Shown one piece after another: positions 9,200 to 18,110 of a DNA stretch of 64,000 nt. Each line of letters begins with the position of its first letter. Within the stretch, counting starts at the first letter, position 1. The stretch lies in contig NZ_RHOW01000009.1 in the NCBI RefSeq assembly GCF_003946215.1, forward strand, positions 1-64,000. The letters run 5' to 3'. Under the pieces are notes generated by a model. That model did no database searches, was not told where the DNA came from, and saw nothing but the letters and a program-made list of their open reading frames with translations. A program made the position numbers and the translations under genes. The DNA comes from Lapidilactobacillus mulanensis (GTDB taxonomy: Bacteria; Bacillota; Bacilli; Lactobacillales; Lactobacillaceae).

Positions 9200-10915
9200 T
9201 TACACCTCCTCCAATGCCTTCTGTGTGCGATAAATTTCCTGATAAACTTCGTTATTGCGCACCAATTCGTGATGGGTTCCCATGCCAACGAGTTTACCTT
9301 GGTCCAAGACTAAAATCCGATCGGCTTTAATGATCGAGGAAATTTTCTCGGCGATAATAATTGTCGTCGTGCCGTTTAATTCCTTATCCAGCGCTTCTTG
9401 GACGAGTTTCTCGGAACGGGCATCTAACGCACTCGTCGAATCATCCATAATCAAAATATCCGGTTGCTTGATCACACCACGGGTAATTGAGAGCCGTTGT
9501 TTCTGTCCACCAGAAAAATTGGCTGAGCGTTCTTCGACTTTCGCGTCGTATTGATTGTCTAACTTTTCAATAAATTCGGCAGACTGGGCCACATGTGCCG
9601 CCCACTTCATATCATCCAACGTTGCATCCTCTTTGCCTTGGCGCAAGTTGTGGGAAATCGTACCAGAGAATAAAGTTGAACGTTGCAAAATATAGGAAAC
9701 CGTTTTGCGCAGCGAACTTTCATTCACTTGTTTAATATCTTCGTGGCCAACTTTGATCACGCCTGAATCTGGATCGTATAAGCGCGGGATCAGTTGGGCC
9801 AGCGTGGTTTTTCCAGAACCGGTCGCGCCCACGATACCGATCATTTCACCAGCCTTGACTGAGAAACTAATATCTTGGAGCACCGGTTCTTGATCGCCGG
9901 GATAAGTGAAGGACACATGTTCAAAGGTCACGTCACCAGTCAAATCTGTCTCCGGTGTCTCTGGAAAAGTCAACTCGGGTTCGGTATCGTAAATTTCTTG
10001 GAGACGTCCCAATGAAACAAACGCTCGAGAAGCGCCAGTCATCATGAAACCACCCATCACCACGGCAAATAAGATCTGCATCAGGTAACTGATAAACGCC
10101 TGAACGGCTGCAATCATGCTAGGATCGGTGGTCACCATCGAACCAACTAATAAAATCGAACCGGCAACAGCTAAATCCCCGACCAAGAAAAAGGCCGGCA
10201 TCAGAATTGAAAACAAATTACCGATGCGGATAGTTGTGTCGGTCATTTCGTCGGACGACTTCGAAAATTTCTTAATTTGATTTTGTTCTTGTACAAACGA
10301 CTTGACCACGCGCATCCCCATCAGGTTCTCACGTGCCAAAGTATTATTATTTTCGAGTGTGGTTTGCAATTTCTCGAAATAATTACCCATGCGTGTGAAC
10401 GAGAAGGCACTAACGGCGACGATCAGGATCAGCATGATGACAATGATCCACCAGAATTTCGGCATGGTGATGATGGCCAAGATGAAGGCACCAATAAATA
10501 AGATCGGGATCCGCGTGATTTGTTGCAGCACGCTCATGATCACCATCTGCACCTGATTAATATCGTTGGTCAAACGGATCACTAAGTTTGAAGCCGAGAA
10601 TTTCTCGATGTTACCAAATGAGAAGGTTTGAATCTTGCGGTAGCCTTTTTCGCGCATATCCGCCGAAACTTCTTGTGCGGTTTTGGCCGAGAAAATTGTG
10701 TTGATCACACCGGCGACGATTCCTAGAAGTGCCAGGCCAATTAATTGAATCCCTAAATTGAAAACCGTCCCTTGATCGCGCGCCAAAATCGCGGTGATCA
10801 TTTCTTGTAAGATCCGCGGTTGCCAAAGTGTGGCAAAGGCGATGACCAGCGTCGCTAAAGTCGCGATGATCGCATCACCGCGGTATTTTTTCATAAAAGT
10901 CATTAATGAAGTCAT
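9200..10915 (-). CDS. Heterodimeric ABC exporter subunit (permease-ATPase), first gene
   Basis: A 571-residue half transporter with six helices (about 15-300) and an ATPase domain: Walker [10 protein letters not shown], signature FSGGQKQR, Walker [13 protein letters not shown]. The residue after the Walker B aspartate is Asp rather than Glu, the mark of the degenerate site in heterodimeric exporters. The start was placed at the ATG at 10915 (MTSLMTF), which has GGGGG about 5 nt upstream; the in-frame TTG at 10927 contains that ribosome binding site. It lies directly downstream of the MarR gene in one operon and most likely dimerises with the product at 7417. Confidence 0.88.
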   Translation of the reverse strand: MTSLMTFMKKYRGDAIIATLATLVIAFATLWQPRILQEMITAILARDQGTVFNLGIQLIGLALLGIVAGVINTIFSAKTAQEVSADMREKGYRKIQTFSFGNIEKFSASNLVIRLTNDINQVQMVIMSVLQQITRIPILFIGAFILAIITMPKFWWIIVIMLILIVAVSAFSFTRMGNYFEKLQTTLENNNTLARENLMGMRVVKSFVQEQNQIKKFSKSSDEMTDTTIRIGNLFSILMPAFFLVGDLAVAGSILLVGSMVTTDPSMIAAVQAFISYLMQILFAVVMGGFMMTGASRAFVSLGRLQEIYDTEPELTFPETPETDLTGDVTFEHVSFTYPGDQEPVLQDISFSVKAGEMIGIVGATGSGKTTLAQLIPRLYDPDSGVIKVGHEDIKQVNESSLRKTVSYILQRSTLFSGTISHNLRQGKEDATLDDMKWAAHVAQSAEFIEKLDNQYDAKVEERSANFSGGQKQRLSITRGVIKQPDILIMDDSTSALDARSEKLVQEALDKELNGTTTIIIAEKISSIIKADRILVLDQGKLVGMGTHHELVRNNEVYQEIYRTQKALEEV

Positions 10916-10933
10916 GTGTTCCCCCAATAGTGT

Positions 10934-11380
10934 TTAAATTGCGTTCACGCGCTGCGCAAACGCCTGAATATAACGATCTAGGCTCGTGATCATCTGTTGC
11001 CGCTCCGCAGCCGGCATTTGCGCCATGGTCTGATATTCGGCCTTGACGATCGGATCGACGATTTCTTGCGCATACACCTTACCCGTCGGCGTTAATTGAA
11101 TATTCTTGCGCCGCCGATCGGTCGTTGATTCCGTCAAGTTGATCATGCCCTGCTTCGACAAACTGGTCACCATGGAATTGATCGTTTGCTTGGGCAGTAA
11201 GGTGTGTTCGATCAGGAATTTCTGTGTACACTCCTCTGGCACCGACTGCAAAATCGCCAGCACATCGATCAACGAACGCGAAATCCCGTGTTTCTTGGCA
11301 TAAGTTTCGCGAACACTATCATACTCATGCCATTGATCAAAAGATCTTTTTAAATCCGCTGTAACTTCTTCATTGTGCAA
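10934..11380 (-). CDS. MarR-family transcriptional regulator
   Basis: A 148-residue winged-helix regulator. The DNA-binding part spans about residues 38-100, with the recognition helix LLPKQTINSMVTSLSKQG and the wing STTDRRRKNIQLT, both characteristic of MarR. The start is a TTG with GAGGG 7 nt upstream. It is the first gene of an operon with a two-subunit ABC exporter, so it probably represses its own promoter and is released by a drug or other toxic ligand. An inverted repeat just downstream of the -10 box is the obvious operator candidate. Confidence 0.88.
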   Translation of the reverse strand: MHNEEVTADLKRSFDQWHEYDSVRETYAKKHGISRSLIDVLAILQSVPEECTQKFLIEHTLLPKQTINSMVTSLSKQGMINLTESTTDRRRKNIQLTPTGKVYAQEIVDPIVKAEYQTMAQMPAAERQQMITSLDRYIQAFAQRVNAI

Positions 11381-11397
11381 ATCAATCCCTCGTTTAA

Positions 11398-11464
11398 TTA
11401 GTCTGAAATCATATTGTCTGTAATCGGACTAAACGATTATACCAACTGTTCTTGTGAATTTCAA
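11398..11464 (-). promoter_or_regulatory. Promoter and operator of the marR-ABC operon
   Basis: On the minus strand TTGAAA (11464-11459) and TATAAT (11441-11436) are separated by exactly 17 bp. Immediately downstream, TTAGTCTGA (11398-11406 on the plus strand) and TCGGACTAA (11424-11432) form an inverted repeat with one mismatch that covers the transcription start. This fits autorepression by the MarR protein. Confidence 0.75.
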
Positions 11465-11484
11465 GAATGACTATTCGAGAAATC

Positions 11485-11522
11485 AAAAAAAACGATGATC
11501 CGCGTTCACCACGATCATCGTT
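11485..11522 (-). terminator. Terminator of the binding-protein/flavodoxin operon
   Basis: A perfect 10-bp stem (11491-11500 with 11513-11522) followed on the minus strand by a run of eight T. It lies downstream of the flavodoxin gene and insulates it from the MarR promoter. Confidence 0.85.
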
Positions 11523-11576
11523 TTGCGTCTGATTAAATTCAGATCAACAATTAAAAATTTAATCACAGATCTGTGT

Positions 11577-12053
11577 CTATTCTAAGCTGTTCAAACCTTG
11601 ACGAATTTCTGCTGCATTGTTGGCCCGAAAACCCGCAACCAATTGGGTTTGAGTCCCTTTCGTCCAATCCGCTAACGTAGGCATGGCTTCCTCGATTGTG
11701 CTGCTCCCACTTGTTGCGAAGGCGATCAATTTCTGCCCACTCAATTCATTTTCTTGTAAAAATCGCCGAATCAAGTGTGGCGGTTCTCCCCACCAAATCG
11801 GAAAGCCAAACAAGATGGTTTGATAACTGGTCAGGTTCATGGGCAGCGGTGCTAACATTGGTGCGCGATTTTCATCATGTTCTTTTTGAGCAACGGGGAC
11901 TAATTCCGAATAATTATCGGGATAAGGGGTCGCCGGTTGCAAGGCCAATAAATCGCCATTGAGCGCGTGGGCAATTTTTTCGGCTGCCTGCTTTGTCGTT
12001 CCCGTCGCCGAGAAATAAATAATAAGTGGCGCTGGTAACGTTGGCATTTCCAT
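11577..12053 (-). CDS. Flavodoxin-like protein
   Basis: A 158-residue single-domain flavodoxin. The phosphate-binding loop is FSATGTTKQAAEKI near residues 14-27, and PIWWGEPPH near residue 88 supplies the aromatic isoalloxazine contact. It probably binds FMN and acts as an electron carrier or quinone/flavin reductase in the cytoplasm. It has a good ribosome binding site (GAAGGGA). It is 21 nt downstream of a solute-binding lipoprotein gene and shares its transcript, an unusual partnership. A second protein of the same length and type is encoded at 42623. Confidence 0.85.
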   Translation of the reverse strand: MEMPTLPAPLIIYFSATGTTKQAAEKIAHALNGDLLALQPATPYPDNYSELVPVAQKEHDENRAPMLAPLPMNLTSYQTILFGFPIWWGEPPHLIRRFLQENELSGQKLIAFATSGSSTIEEAMPTLADWTKGTQTQLVAGFRANNAAEIRQGLNSLE

Positions 12054-12074
12054 AATGCTTCCCTTCTGAAACGA

Positions 12075-13358
12075 CTACTGATTATCTTTGATGATTTGTT
12101 TGGTTTTCTTCGCCAGCGCCGTTAATGCCGTATCGGCACTCTCGTGTTTACTGATGGTATCATCGACGGTCGCCATTAATTGATTACGATAGTCACTATA
12201 CCCGGTAAAAACCGTCGAGGCAAATGACGTCTTGATGGCATCCGCAGCGGCTTGATATTGAGGATGAGCCTTCAAATAGGCTTGATAACGTTCGCTGTTC
12301 AACGCACTCGTGGTAATTGGTTCGTAACCAGACGCAATCGACCAATCCACCACATACTTATCTTTCAAGGCAAATTTCATAAAGGCCAATGCACCCGCCT
12401 GTTCTGCCTTAGAACTGCCTTTAAACATTACCAGATCACTTCCGGCCAAGGCGTTAGCTGATTGACCATCAAAGGCGGGGACTGGCGCAGTCCCCCATTT
12501 AAAGCCTTTGGGCGCATCCGCCATAATTTGGGGGATCGTCGAACTCGATCCAATTCCCATCGCCGTCTTCGATGAGACAAACGGTGTACTGAAATACTGA
12601 TCACCTAAGGCAGTTCGCGCAGTTTTATCCTTGATCATTTTCAAGATCGTCGTTAAGGCTGCTTTGGTTTTCGGCGTATCAATATTGACTTGCAAATCTG
12701 ACGTGATCATTTTTTCGCCGGCACTCTCAGCCATGCCTTCTAATTCCATGTCGTACGAAGTGTCGTACATCAATCCGTAAACGTTTTTGGCGCGCAACTT
12801 ATCGCCGAGGCTGACCACATCAGACCAAGTCTTCGGCACACTGAGCTGATTATCCGCTAGCATTTGTTGATTGTAAAATAAAATTCGCGTTGAAATTGAA
12901 AATGGTAGTGCATATTGTTTGCCGTTAAATTTACCTGTATCTAAAAATGACGGTACAATATTAGCCGCTTGCTGCTTACTCAAGGCATTATCGCCACTGA
13001 ACAACCCGTCGATCGGCATGATCAAGTCATTCTTCGCGTAATCACCAATATTTGTGTACGGCGTTTGCGCGAAAACAGGCAGTGTACCGGATTTCCCTGC
13101 CGCCATAATTTTTTGCTGCAAGGTGTCATAATCATTCATCGAAGTCGCGACAACTTGATATTTCTTCTGCGACTTGTTGAAGTCGGTGATGATTTTCTGT
13201 TGATCTTTGGCCCATGAGCCCGAAAGCCGATGCCAATAAGTGATCTTGATTGGTTCAGAACGCTTCTGCGCACTCGATTGAGATTGGCAACCCGCTAATA
13301 ACAACACCGCCATTGCGGATAACCCGATCGATAAAAATAACTTCTGAGTTAACTTCAT
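12075..13358 (-). CDS. Extracellular solute-binding lipoprotein (family 1, sugar type)
   Basis: A 427-residue secreted lipoprotein. The signal peptide ends in the lipobox LLAGC (Cys24), and the mature part has the family 1 carbohydrate-binding pattern (ITYWHRLSG near the start, then a TPYTNIGDYAKNDLIMPIDGL-like hinge region). It should capture a sugar or polyol for an ABC importer, but no permease or ATPase gene lies nearby; the only cotranscribed partner is a flavodoxin. It therefore either serves a remote importer or is an orphan. A ribosome binding site (GGAGG) supports the ATG. Expression is probably controlled through the long palindrome overlapping its promoter. Confidence 0.82.
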   Translation of the reverse strand: MKLTQKLFLSIGLSAMAVLLLAGCQSQSSAQKRSEPIKITYWHRLSGSWAKDQQKIITDFNKSQKKYQVVATSMNDYDTLQQKIMAAGKSGTLPVFAQTPYTNIGDYAKNDLIMPIDGLFSGDNALSKQQAANIVPSFLDTGKFNGKQYALPFSISTRILFYNQQMLADNQLSVPKTWSDVVSLGDKLRAKNVYGLMYDTSYDMELEGMAESAGEKMITSDLQVNIDTPKTKAALTTILKMIKDKTARTALGDQYFSTPFVSSKTAMGIGSSSTIPQIMADAPKGFKWGTAPVPAFDGQSANALAGSDLVMFKGSSKAEQAGALAFMKFALKDKYVVDWSIASGYEPITTSALNSERYQAYLKAHPQYQAAADAIKTSFASTVFTGYSDYRNQLMATVDDTISKHESADTALTALAKKTKQIIKDNQ

Positions 13359-13387
13359 CTTAAAAATTTCCTCCGTAAAAATGCCCG

Positions 13388-13450
13388 TTTATATTTAAAG
13401 GTATATTTTACCTTTAAATATAAAATACGCTTTTTAAGAATGTCTGTCAA
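13388..13450 (-). promoter_or_regulatory. Promoter with 16-bp perfect palindrome
   Basis: On the minus strand TTGACA (13450-13445) and TATTTT (13427-13422) are 17 bp apart. A perfect inverted repeat with 16-bp arms (13388-13403 and 13409-13424, 5-nt spacer) begins inside the -10 box and runs into the leader. Its core is AAAGGTA/TACCTTT. This is a strong operator candidate; a leader hairpin is the alternative. Confidence 0.7.
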
Positions 13451-13527
13451 ATTTAGTTCCTCAAATTTGTTGAATCTTGCTTCGCTTTCTAACCAAACAT
13501 TGACGGTTAAATTAGGCTAGTGTATTC

Positions 13528-13555
13528 TATAATAGTAGTTATGTAAACGCAATCA
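13528..13555 (+). promoter_or_regulatory. -10 box and CcpA (cre) site of the FMN reductase genes
   Basis: TATAAT lies at 13528-13533. TGTAAACGCAATCA at 13542-13555 matches the catabolite responsive element consensus at all but one defined position. The cre sits at the transcription start, which fits carbon catabolite repression of the downstream flavoprotein operon. The -35 box is not clear. Confidence 0.6.
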
Positions 13556-13614
13556 CAATGCTCACAAACTCAACTTTAGTCGCTTATCATTTTTTAATTG
13601 AAAGGACTTATTTC

Positions 13615-14223
13615 ATGAAGAAGCTCATTGCTATCGTTGGTACCAACTCGGATCAATCGACTAACCGGCAATTATTACAGTGCATGCAAAAGCACTTCGC
13701 CAACGACGCCGAGATTGAATTAGCCGAGATCAAAGATTTCCCCATGTTTAATAAACCGGTCGATAAGACATTACCAGAATGCATTCAGAAGCTTGCCGCC
13801 AAAATCGACGCGGCCGACGGTGTGATCATTAGTACTCCCGAATATGATCACGCGGTTCCGGCCGCCTTGATCAACGCACTCAATTGGCTTTCCTACGGCA
13901 TTTATCCCTTTGTCGACAAGCCTGTCATGATCACCGGCGCTTCTTATGGCGTTTTAGGATCCTCACGTGCTCAGGCTCAATTGCGGCAGATGCTGGATGC
14001 ACCAGAATTGCGCGCGCGGATCATGCCGAGCTCAGAATTTTTGCTAGCAAATTCGCTGACGGCTTTCGATGCCGACAATCGGTTGCTTGATCGTGAAAGC
14101 GTCAAAAAACTAGATGGTCTCTTCGCCGACTTCATGATTTTTATCGATATCACCGCCCAATTAAATCATGCGCATAACCAGAACAAAAAAGAAGCCAAGG
14201 AATTTTCTTGGGATAAACTATAG
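13615..14223 (+). CDS. NAD(P)H-dependent FMN reductase family protein
   Basis: A 202-residue flavodoxin-fold reductase of the NADPH-dependent FMN reductase family. The N-terminal phosphate loop is GTNSDQSTNRQLL and the STPEYDHAVPAALINALNWLS segment is the family hallmark for the flavin/nicotinamide site. It likely reduces FMN, quinones or similar acceptors in the cytoplasm. The start at 13615 has AAAGGA 8 nt upstream; the open frame extends to 13558 without a signal. It is 30 nt upstream of a longer paralogue with extra domains, and both are probably transcribed from the cre-containing promoter. Confidence 0.85.
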   Translation: MKKLIAIVGTNSDQSTNRQLLQCMQKHFANDAEIELAEIKDFPMFNKPVDKTLPECIQKLAAKIDAADGVIISTPEYDHAVPAALINALNWLSYGIYPFVDKPVMITGASYGVLGSSRAQAQLRQMLDAPELRARIMPSSEFLLANSLTAFDADNRLLDRESVKKLDGLFADFMIFIDITAQLNHAHNQNKKEAKEFSWDKL

Positions 14224-14253
14224 CCGATCAATTATTATAAAGGAGTTTTTAAC

Positions 14254-15513
14254 ATGAAATTATTAGGTATCGTTGGTTCGAATGCAGACGTGTCTTACAA
14301 CCGTTTCTTATTACAATACATTCAAAAAGAATATGCGTCATTATTCGACTTGGAAATTATCGAAATTAAAGATATTCCCATGTTCAATCAAAGCGACGAC
14401 TTAACGGACAGCGTGATGATCCAAAACTTGAATCGTAAAATTTTACAAGCGGATGGCGTGATCATTGCCACGCCCGAACACAATCATACGGTGCCGGCTG
14501 GACTCAAGAGCGTGCTCGAATGGTTATCATTCAAAATCCACCCACTCCAAGATAAGCCCGTCATGATCGTCGGCTGTTCGTTTTACGACCAAGGAACCTC
14601 ACGCGCCCAATTACACCTTCGTCAGATTTTAGATGCGCCAGGCGTCGGTGCGATCACCATGCCCGGTAATGAATTCTTACTCGGAAAAGTCAAAGAAGCT
14701 TTCGATGATCTAGGTAATCTCAAGGATGAAAAAACGCGCGCCTTTCTGAGCGAAACACTCCAGAAATTCGTCCGCTTCATCGGCGTTGCTTCTCAATTGA
14801 AGGTGCCAGAAAAATTACCCGAAGAAGATCTCCATGCGACTGGAAAAATTGCCACGACCATTGCTGATGTCGATATGCACGCGGATGACTGGGTCGAACA
14901 AGCCAGTGCCAAAGTCACGCCTGTTAAAGGCGACACTTACGTTGAGTTAGACCGGGGAATTTTGACGGTAGATCAAATCAATGGCTTATTAAAATCGATC
15001 CCATTGGAAATTACTTTTGTCGACAGCAATAACCAATTCTTGTACTACAATCACACCGCCGACTCTGAAAAGATGTTCGCCCACAGAAAACCCGGCCAAG
15101 TCGGCAACCCGATCGGTGACTGCCACCCTGCCCGCGCTTATGCCCACGTTCAAGCCGTGATTGCTGCCTTGCGTTCTGGCCAAACGGACCGCGTACAAAT
15201 GCCTGTTCCAACTCACGGTCCCGATAAATATGTGGTTCATAATTACGCCGCGATGCACGACGAAGACGGTCATTATGCCGGCGTGAATGAATACATTCTC
15301 GACATCAAACCAATTGTCGACTTCTATCTTAAAAAAACCGGTCAACAATTGACTGGCGGTAAAGTCGATGCCGTTTCGGGTGCTTCCCAAAAAGCGGCAG
15401 CACCACAAGTAGATGCTGTATCTGGCGCTTCGAAAAAAGAAGCCGCACCCGCACCAGTTGCGCCGGCAATGCCGAAAGTTGATGGCGTTTCCGGGGCATC
15501 AAAGAAAGACTGA
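14254..15513 (+). CDS. FMN reductase-PAS protein with three C-terminal flavinylation motifs
   Basis: A 419-residue three-part protein. Residues 1-180 repeat the FMN-reductase fold of the upstream gene ([19 protein letters not shown]). Residues about 228-355 form a PAS-like domain ([17 protein letters not shown], then a conserved GDCHPA), as in PAS_10/DUF438-type proteins. The last 50 residues carry three copies of VD(A/G)VSGAS with aspartates 372, 387 and 410 and acceptor serines 378, 393 and 416, joined by Ala/Pro-rich linkers. This matches the Dxx(S/T)GA(S/T) motif that ApbE-type transferases modify with FMN. No signal peptide is seen, so the protein is probably cytoplasmic. I infer a multi-flavin electron-transfer protein; the partner and ApbE are not in the window. 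Confidence 0.82.
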   Translation: MKLLGIVGSNADVSYNRFLLQYIQKEYASLFDLEIIEIKDIPMFNQSDDLTDSVMIQNLNRKILQADGVIIATPEHNHTVPAGLKSVLEWLSFKIHPLQDKPVMIVGCSFYDQGTSRAQLHLRQILDAPGVGAITMPGNEFLLGKVKEAFDDLGNLKDEKTRAFLSETLQKFVRFIGVASQLKVPEKLPEEDLHATGKIATTIADVDMHADDWVEQASAKVTPVKGDTYVELDRGILTVDQINGLLKSIPLEITFVDSNNQFLYYNHTADSEKMFAHRKPGQVGNPIGDCHPARAYAHVQAVIAALRSGQTDRVQMPVPTHGPDKYVVHNYAAMHDEDGHYAGVNEYILDIKPIVDFYLKKTGQQLTGGKVDAVSGASQKAAAPQVDAVSGASKKEAAPAPVAPAMPKVDGVSGASKKD

Positions 15514-15537
15514 GATTTACCGAGATACGACAAAAGA

Positions 15538-15576
15538 AACACCAAACCAATTATGAGTTGGTTTGGTGTTTTTTTT
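15538..15576 (+). terminator. Terminator of the FMN reductase operon
   Basis: A perfect 13-bp stem (15538-15550 with 15558-15570, 7-nt loop) followed by a long T run on the plus strand. Confidence 0.92.
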
Positions 15577-15605
15577 GAATACTAATACGCTATCTCTGCT
15601 TGATT

Positions 15606-17132
15606 TTATTTTTTCAGCAACCCCTGCTCAACTAAAAATTCACGGGCGACTGTGGCCGCTTTTTCATGCTCGACCGTAACTTTGTAATTCATCTCTTGCA
15701 TTTGTTTCGTCGTAATTTTACCCGCTAATTTATTTAAACTCTTGCTGACGCCGGGATGTTTCTTGGCGAAGCTCTTCATCATCACCGGTGCGCCTTGATA
15801 CGGTGGGAAGAAGCTCTTCGTATCTTCCAACAAGACGAGATCATACTTCTTGACCTGTGGATCGGTCGTATAAGCGTCGGTCACATCCAGCTTACCATCT
15901 GCCAAAGCCTCGTAACGCAATGATGGCTCCATAGTGCGGACTGTTTCGAAATTAAGCCCATAAGCCTCTTTCAGACCCGGATAACCATCGTTTTGCTGAT
16001 AGAAGTCGGCGTCGAAACCAGCGACTAATTCAGGATGCGCCGCCAAATCCGCCACGGTTTTCAAGTTGTACTTTTCTGCGGTTTCTTTGCTGACTGCCAT
16101 TGCGTAACCATTTTGATATTTCATCGGCTCGAGATAAGTCATCTTGAACTGTTTTGAGAGCGCGGTTTTAGCCGTCTGATACGCCGTTTCCGGATTATGA
16201 CTAACCCCCTGATCGGTTTTCACCAATGATTGCAAAACAGTCCCAGTGAATTCCGGATAGATCTGAACCTGATCACTTTGCAGTGCCTTGAATAAGAAAG
16301 TCGTGCCACCAAAATTGCGTTTCACTTCAACATTCAGATTCGGATTATCGGCTTCGATCAAATCTTTATACATATTGATCAGAATTTCCGGTTCGCCACC
16401 CATTTTCCCCGCAACGATAATCGTTTCTGTTTTAGGCTTGAGTGCAGCATTGATTCCATAAGCCGCGCCACCTAAGATGGCCAACACGAGCACGCCGATC
16501 CCGATTTTCTTGATCGAGACGCCAGATAACGCCTTGATGATCCAGCTGGCCACTAACGCCAGCACCGCCGCCAAAACGGCACCGATCAACAAGGCGTTAT
16601 TATTATTGCTCTGGATTCCTAGCAGAATATAAGTCCCCAGGCCGCCACCGCCGATTAATGCGGCTAAGGTGGCTGTCCCGATGATCATGACCACGCCGAT
16701 CCGAATTCCCGAAAGAATCATCGGCATCGCTAATGGAAACTGGATTCGGAATAGCTTGTAACGTTTGGAAACGCCCATTGCATCCGCCGCTTCCATTAAC
16801 ACCGGGTCAATATTCGTCAATCCAGAATAAGTGTTGGAAAAAATCGGCATGATCGCGTATAAAACCAGCGCGATAATTGCCGGTACCGTCCCGATCCCGA
16901 CGAACGGAATCAATAAACCTAAAATCGCTAAACTGGGAATCGTTTGGATCACACTGGCCACCTGCAAAACAAATTCCCCACCACGACGGTGATTGAGCAA
17001 CACGACGGCCAGAGGAATCGCGATAATGATCGTGATCAGCGCCGCAATCGCCGAAATTTCAATATGTTGCCACAATGAGAGCAGAATTTCATTACCATTT
17101 TCAGCAATGTACGTATTTAACGAATCGAACAT
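15606..17132 (-). CDS. Osmoprotectant ABC transporter, fused permease and substrate-binding protein
   Basis: A 508-residue fusion. Residues about 1-210 form the OpuCB-type permease with five or six helices, including the EAADAMGVSKRYKLFRIQFPLAMP coupling-loop region. After one further helix (about 213-230) comes an OpuAC/OpuCC-type binding domain (about 235-508), starting IIVAGKMGGEPEIL, which stays anchored at the outer membrane face. Such permease-binding protein fusions are common in lactobacilli and take up glycine betaine, carnitine or choline. The gene directly follows the ATPase gene (stop at 17133, start at 17132), forming a complete uptake system. Confidence 0.88.
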   Translation of the reverse strand: MFDSLNTYIAENGNEILLSLWQHIEISAIAALITIIIAIPLAVVLLNHRRGGEFVLQVASVIQTIPSLAILGLLIPFVGIGTVPAIIALVLYAIMPIFSNTYSGLTNIDPVLMEAADAMGVSKRYKLFRIQFPLAMPMILSGIRIGVVMIIGTATLAALIGGGGLGTYILLGIQSNNNNALLIGAVLAAVLALVASWIIKALSGVSIKKIGIGVLVLAILGGAAYGINAALKPKTETIIVAGKMGGEPEILINMYKDLIEADNPNLNVEVKRNFGGTTFLFKALQSDQVQIYPEFTGTVLQSLVKTDQGVSHNPETAYQTAKTALSKQFKMTYLEPMKYQNGYAMAVSKETAEKYNLKTVADLAAHPELVAGFDADFYQQNDGYPGLKEAYGLNFETVRTMEPSLRYEALADGKLDVTDAYTTDPQVKKYDLVLLEDTKSFFPPYQGAPVMMKSFAKKHPGVSKSLNKLAGKITTKQMQEMNYKVTVEHEKAATVAREFLVEQGLLKK

Positions 17133-18110
17133 TTATTTGGCCTCCTTTGCTTGGGCCAGATAAGCAATCAAATCCGCCGGCTTCAAGAGTGTCTCTTCAA
17201 CTTGCACAACTTGTTGAGGATGCTGTTTCACCAGTGCTGCCCACGAAAAAATCGTATCGCTAGCTGCCATCTTGACGACATCACCAGAGACGATCACGTC
17301 GGTTGCTAGTCGATCGGTTTTAACCAAGGTAATTGGTTGTCCGAGTCCTGCGGCAACGACGGTCTGCATAAATTGACGCCGAATCGAATCGTCATCGAAG
17401 AATTCGCGCACGAAATCATTGGCCGGTGCCGATAAGATTTCCTTCGCGCTACCCAACTGTTGCAGCTCGCCATTATGTATCACGGCTAAACGGTCGGCTA
17501 AGCGAATTGCCTCACGCATATCGTGGGTCACAAATACGAAGGTCGTCGCTAATTCCGCATGCAAATGTAAAATCAATTCTTGTAATTGCCGTTTCGAAAG
17601 TGGATCCAAGGCGCTAAAAGGTTCATCCATTAAAATTAACTTTGGATTAGAAGCTAGCGCACGGACAATCCCGATCCGTTGCGATTCACCACCAGAAAGT
17701 TCGCTGGGAAGTCGTTTTAAAAATAATTCAGGATCTAAGTCGACCCGTTTCATTAATTCGACGATTCGCTGATGGCGTTTGGTGGCTTCCCAACCCAACG
17801 CTTCTAATTGAATACCGGCGTTTTGTTCAACGGTCATATTGGGAAAAAGTGCCCCCGTTTGCAACACATAGCCTGTGTGACGGCGTAAGTTTTCCAAATC
17901 CATTTCGGCCACGTTTTGGCCATCGATCGAGACTTCCCCCGATGTTGGCACGGCTAAACGGTTGATCATCTTGAGCAGCGTTGTTTTCCCGCTTCCCGAT
18001 GGTCCGACCAGCACAAATAATTCACCATCATTGATGGTTAACGTTAATTCCTTCAAGGCATCTTCAGTCTCGTATGTTTTGGTTACGTTTTTAAATTCGA
18101 TCACGATCAT
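17133..18110 (-). CDS. Osmoprotectant ABC transporter ATPase (OpuCA type)
   Basis: A 325-residue ATPase of the quaternary amine uptake branch. Walker A is GPSGSGKTT, the signature is LSGGESQR and Walker B is LILMDEPFSALDP. The C-terminal part (about 245-325) resembles a degenerate CBS region, which in OpuCA-like proteins senses ionic strength. The start at 18110 has GGGGG about 5 nt upstream; the longer frame to 18167 runs into the preceding regulator gene. The gene overlaps the end of the Rrf2 gene by 20 nt and drives the permease-binding protein fusion downstream. Confidence 0.86.
   Translation of the reverse strand: MIVIEFKNVTKTYETEDALKELTLTINDGELFVLVGPSGSGKTTLLKMINRLAVPTSGEVSIDGQNVAEMDLENLRRHTGYVLQTGALFPNMTVEQNAGIQLEALGWEATKRHQRIVELMKRVDLDPELFLKRLPSELSGGESQRIGIVRALASNPKLILMDEPFSALDPLSKRQLQELILHLHAELATTFVFVTHDMREAIRLADRLAVIHNGELQQLGSAKEILSAPANDFVREFFDDDSIRRQFMQTVVAAGLGQPITLVKTDRLATDVIVSGDVVKMAASDTIFSWAALVKQHPQQVVQVEETLLKPADLIAYLAQAKEAK

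Noticed and set aside
15329-15550. Long minus-strand frames opposite the end of the FMN reductase-PAS gene
   Set aside because: They arise from the Ala/Ser/Pro-rich repeated tail of the real gene, which gives open antisense frames.
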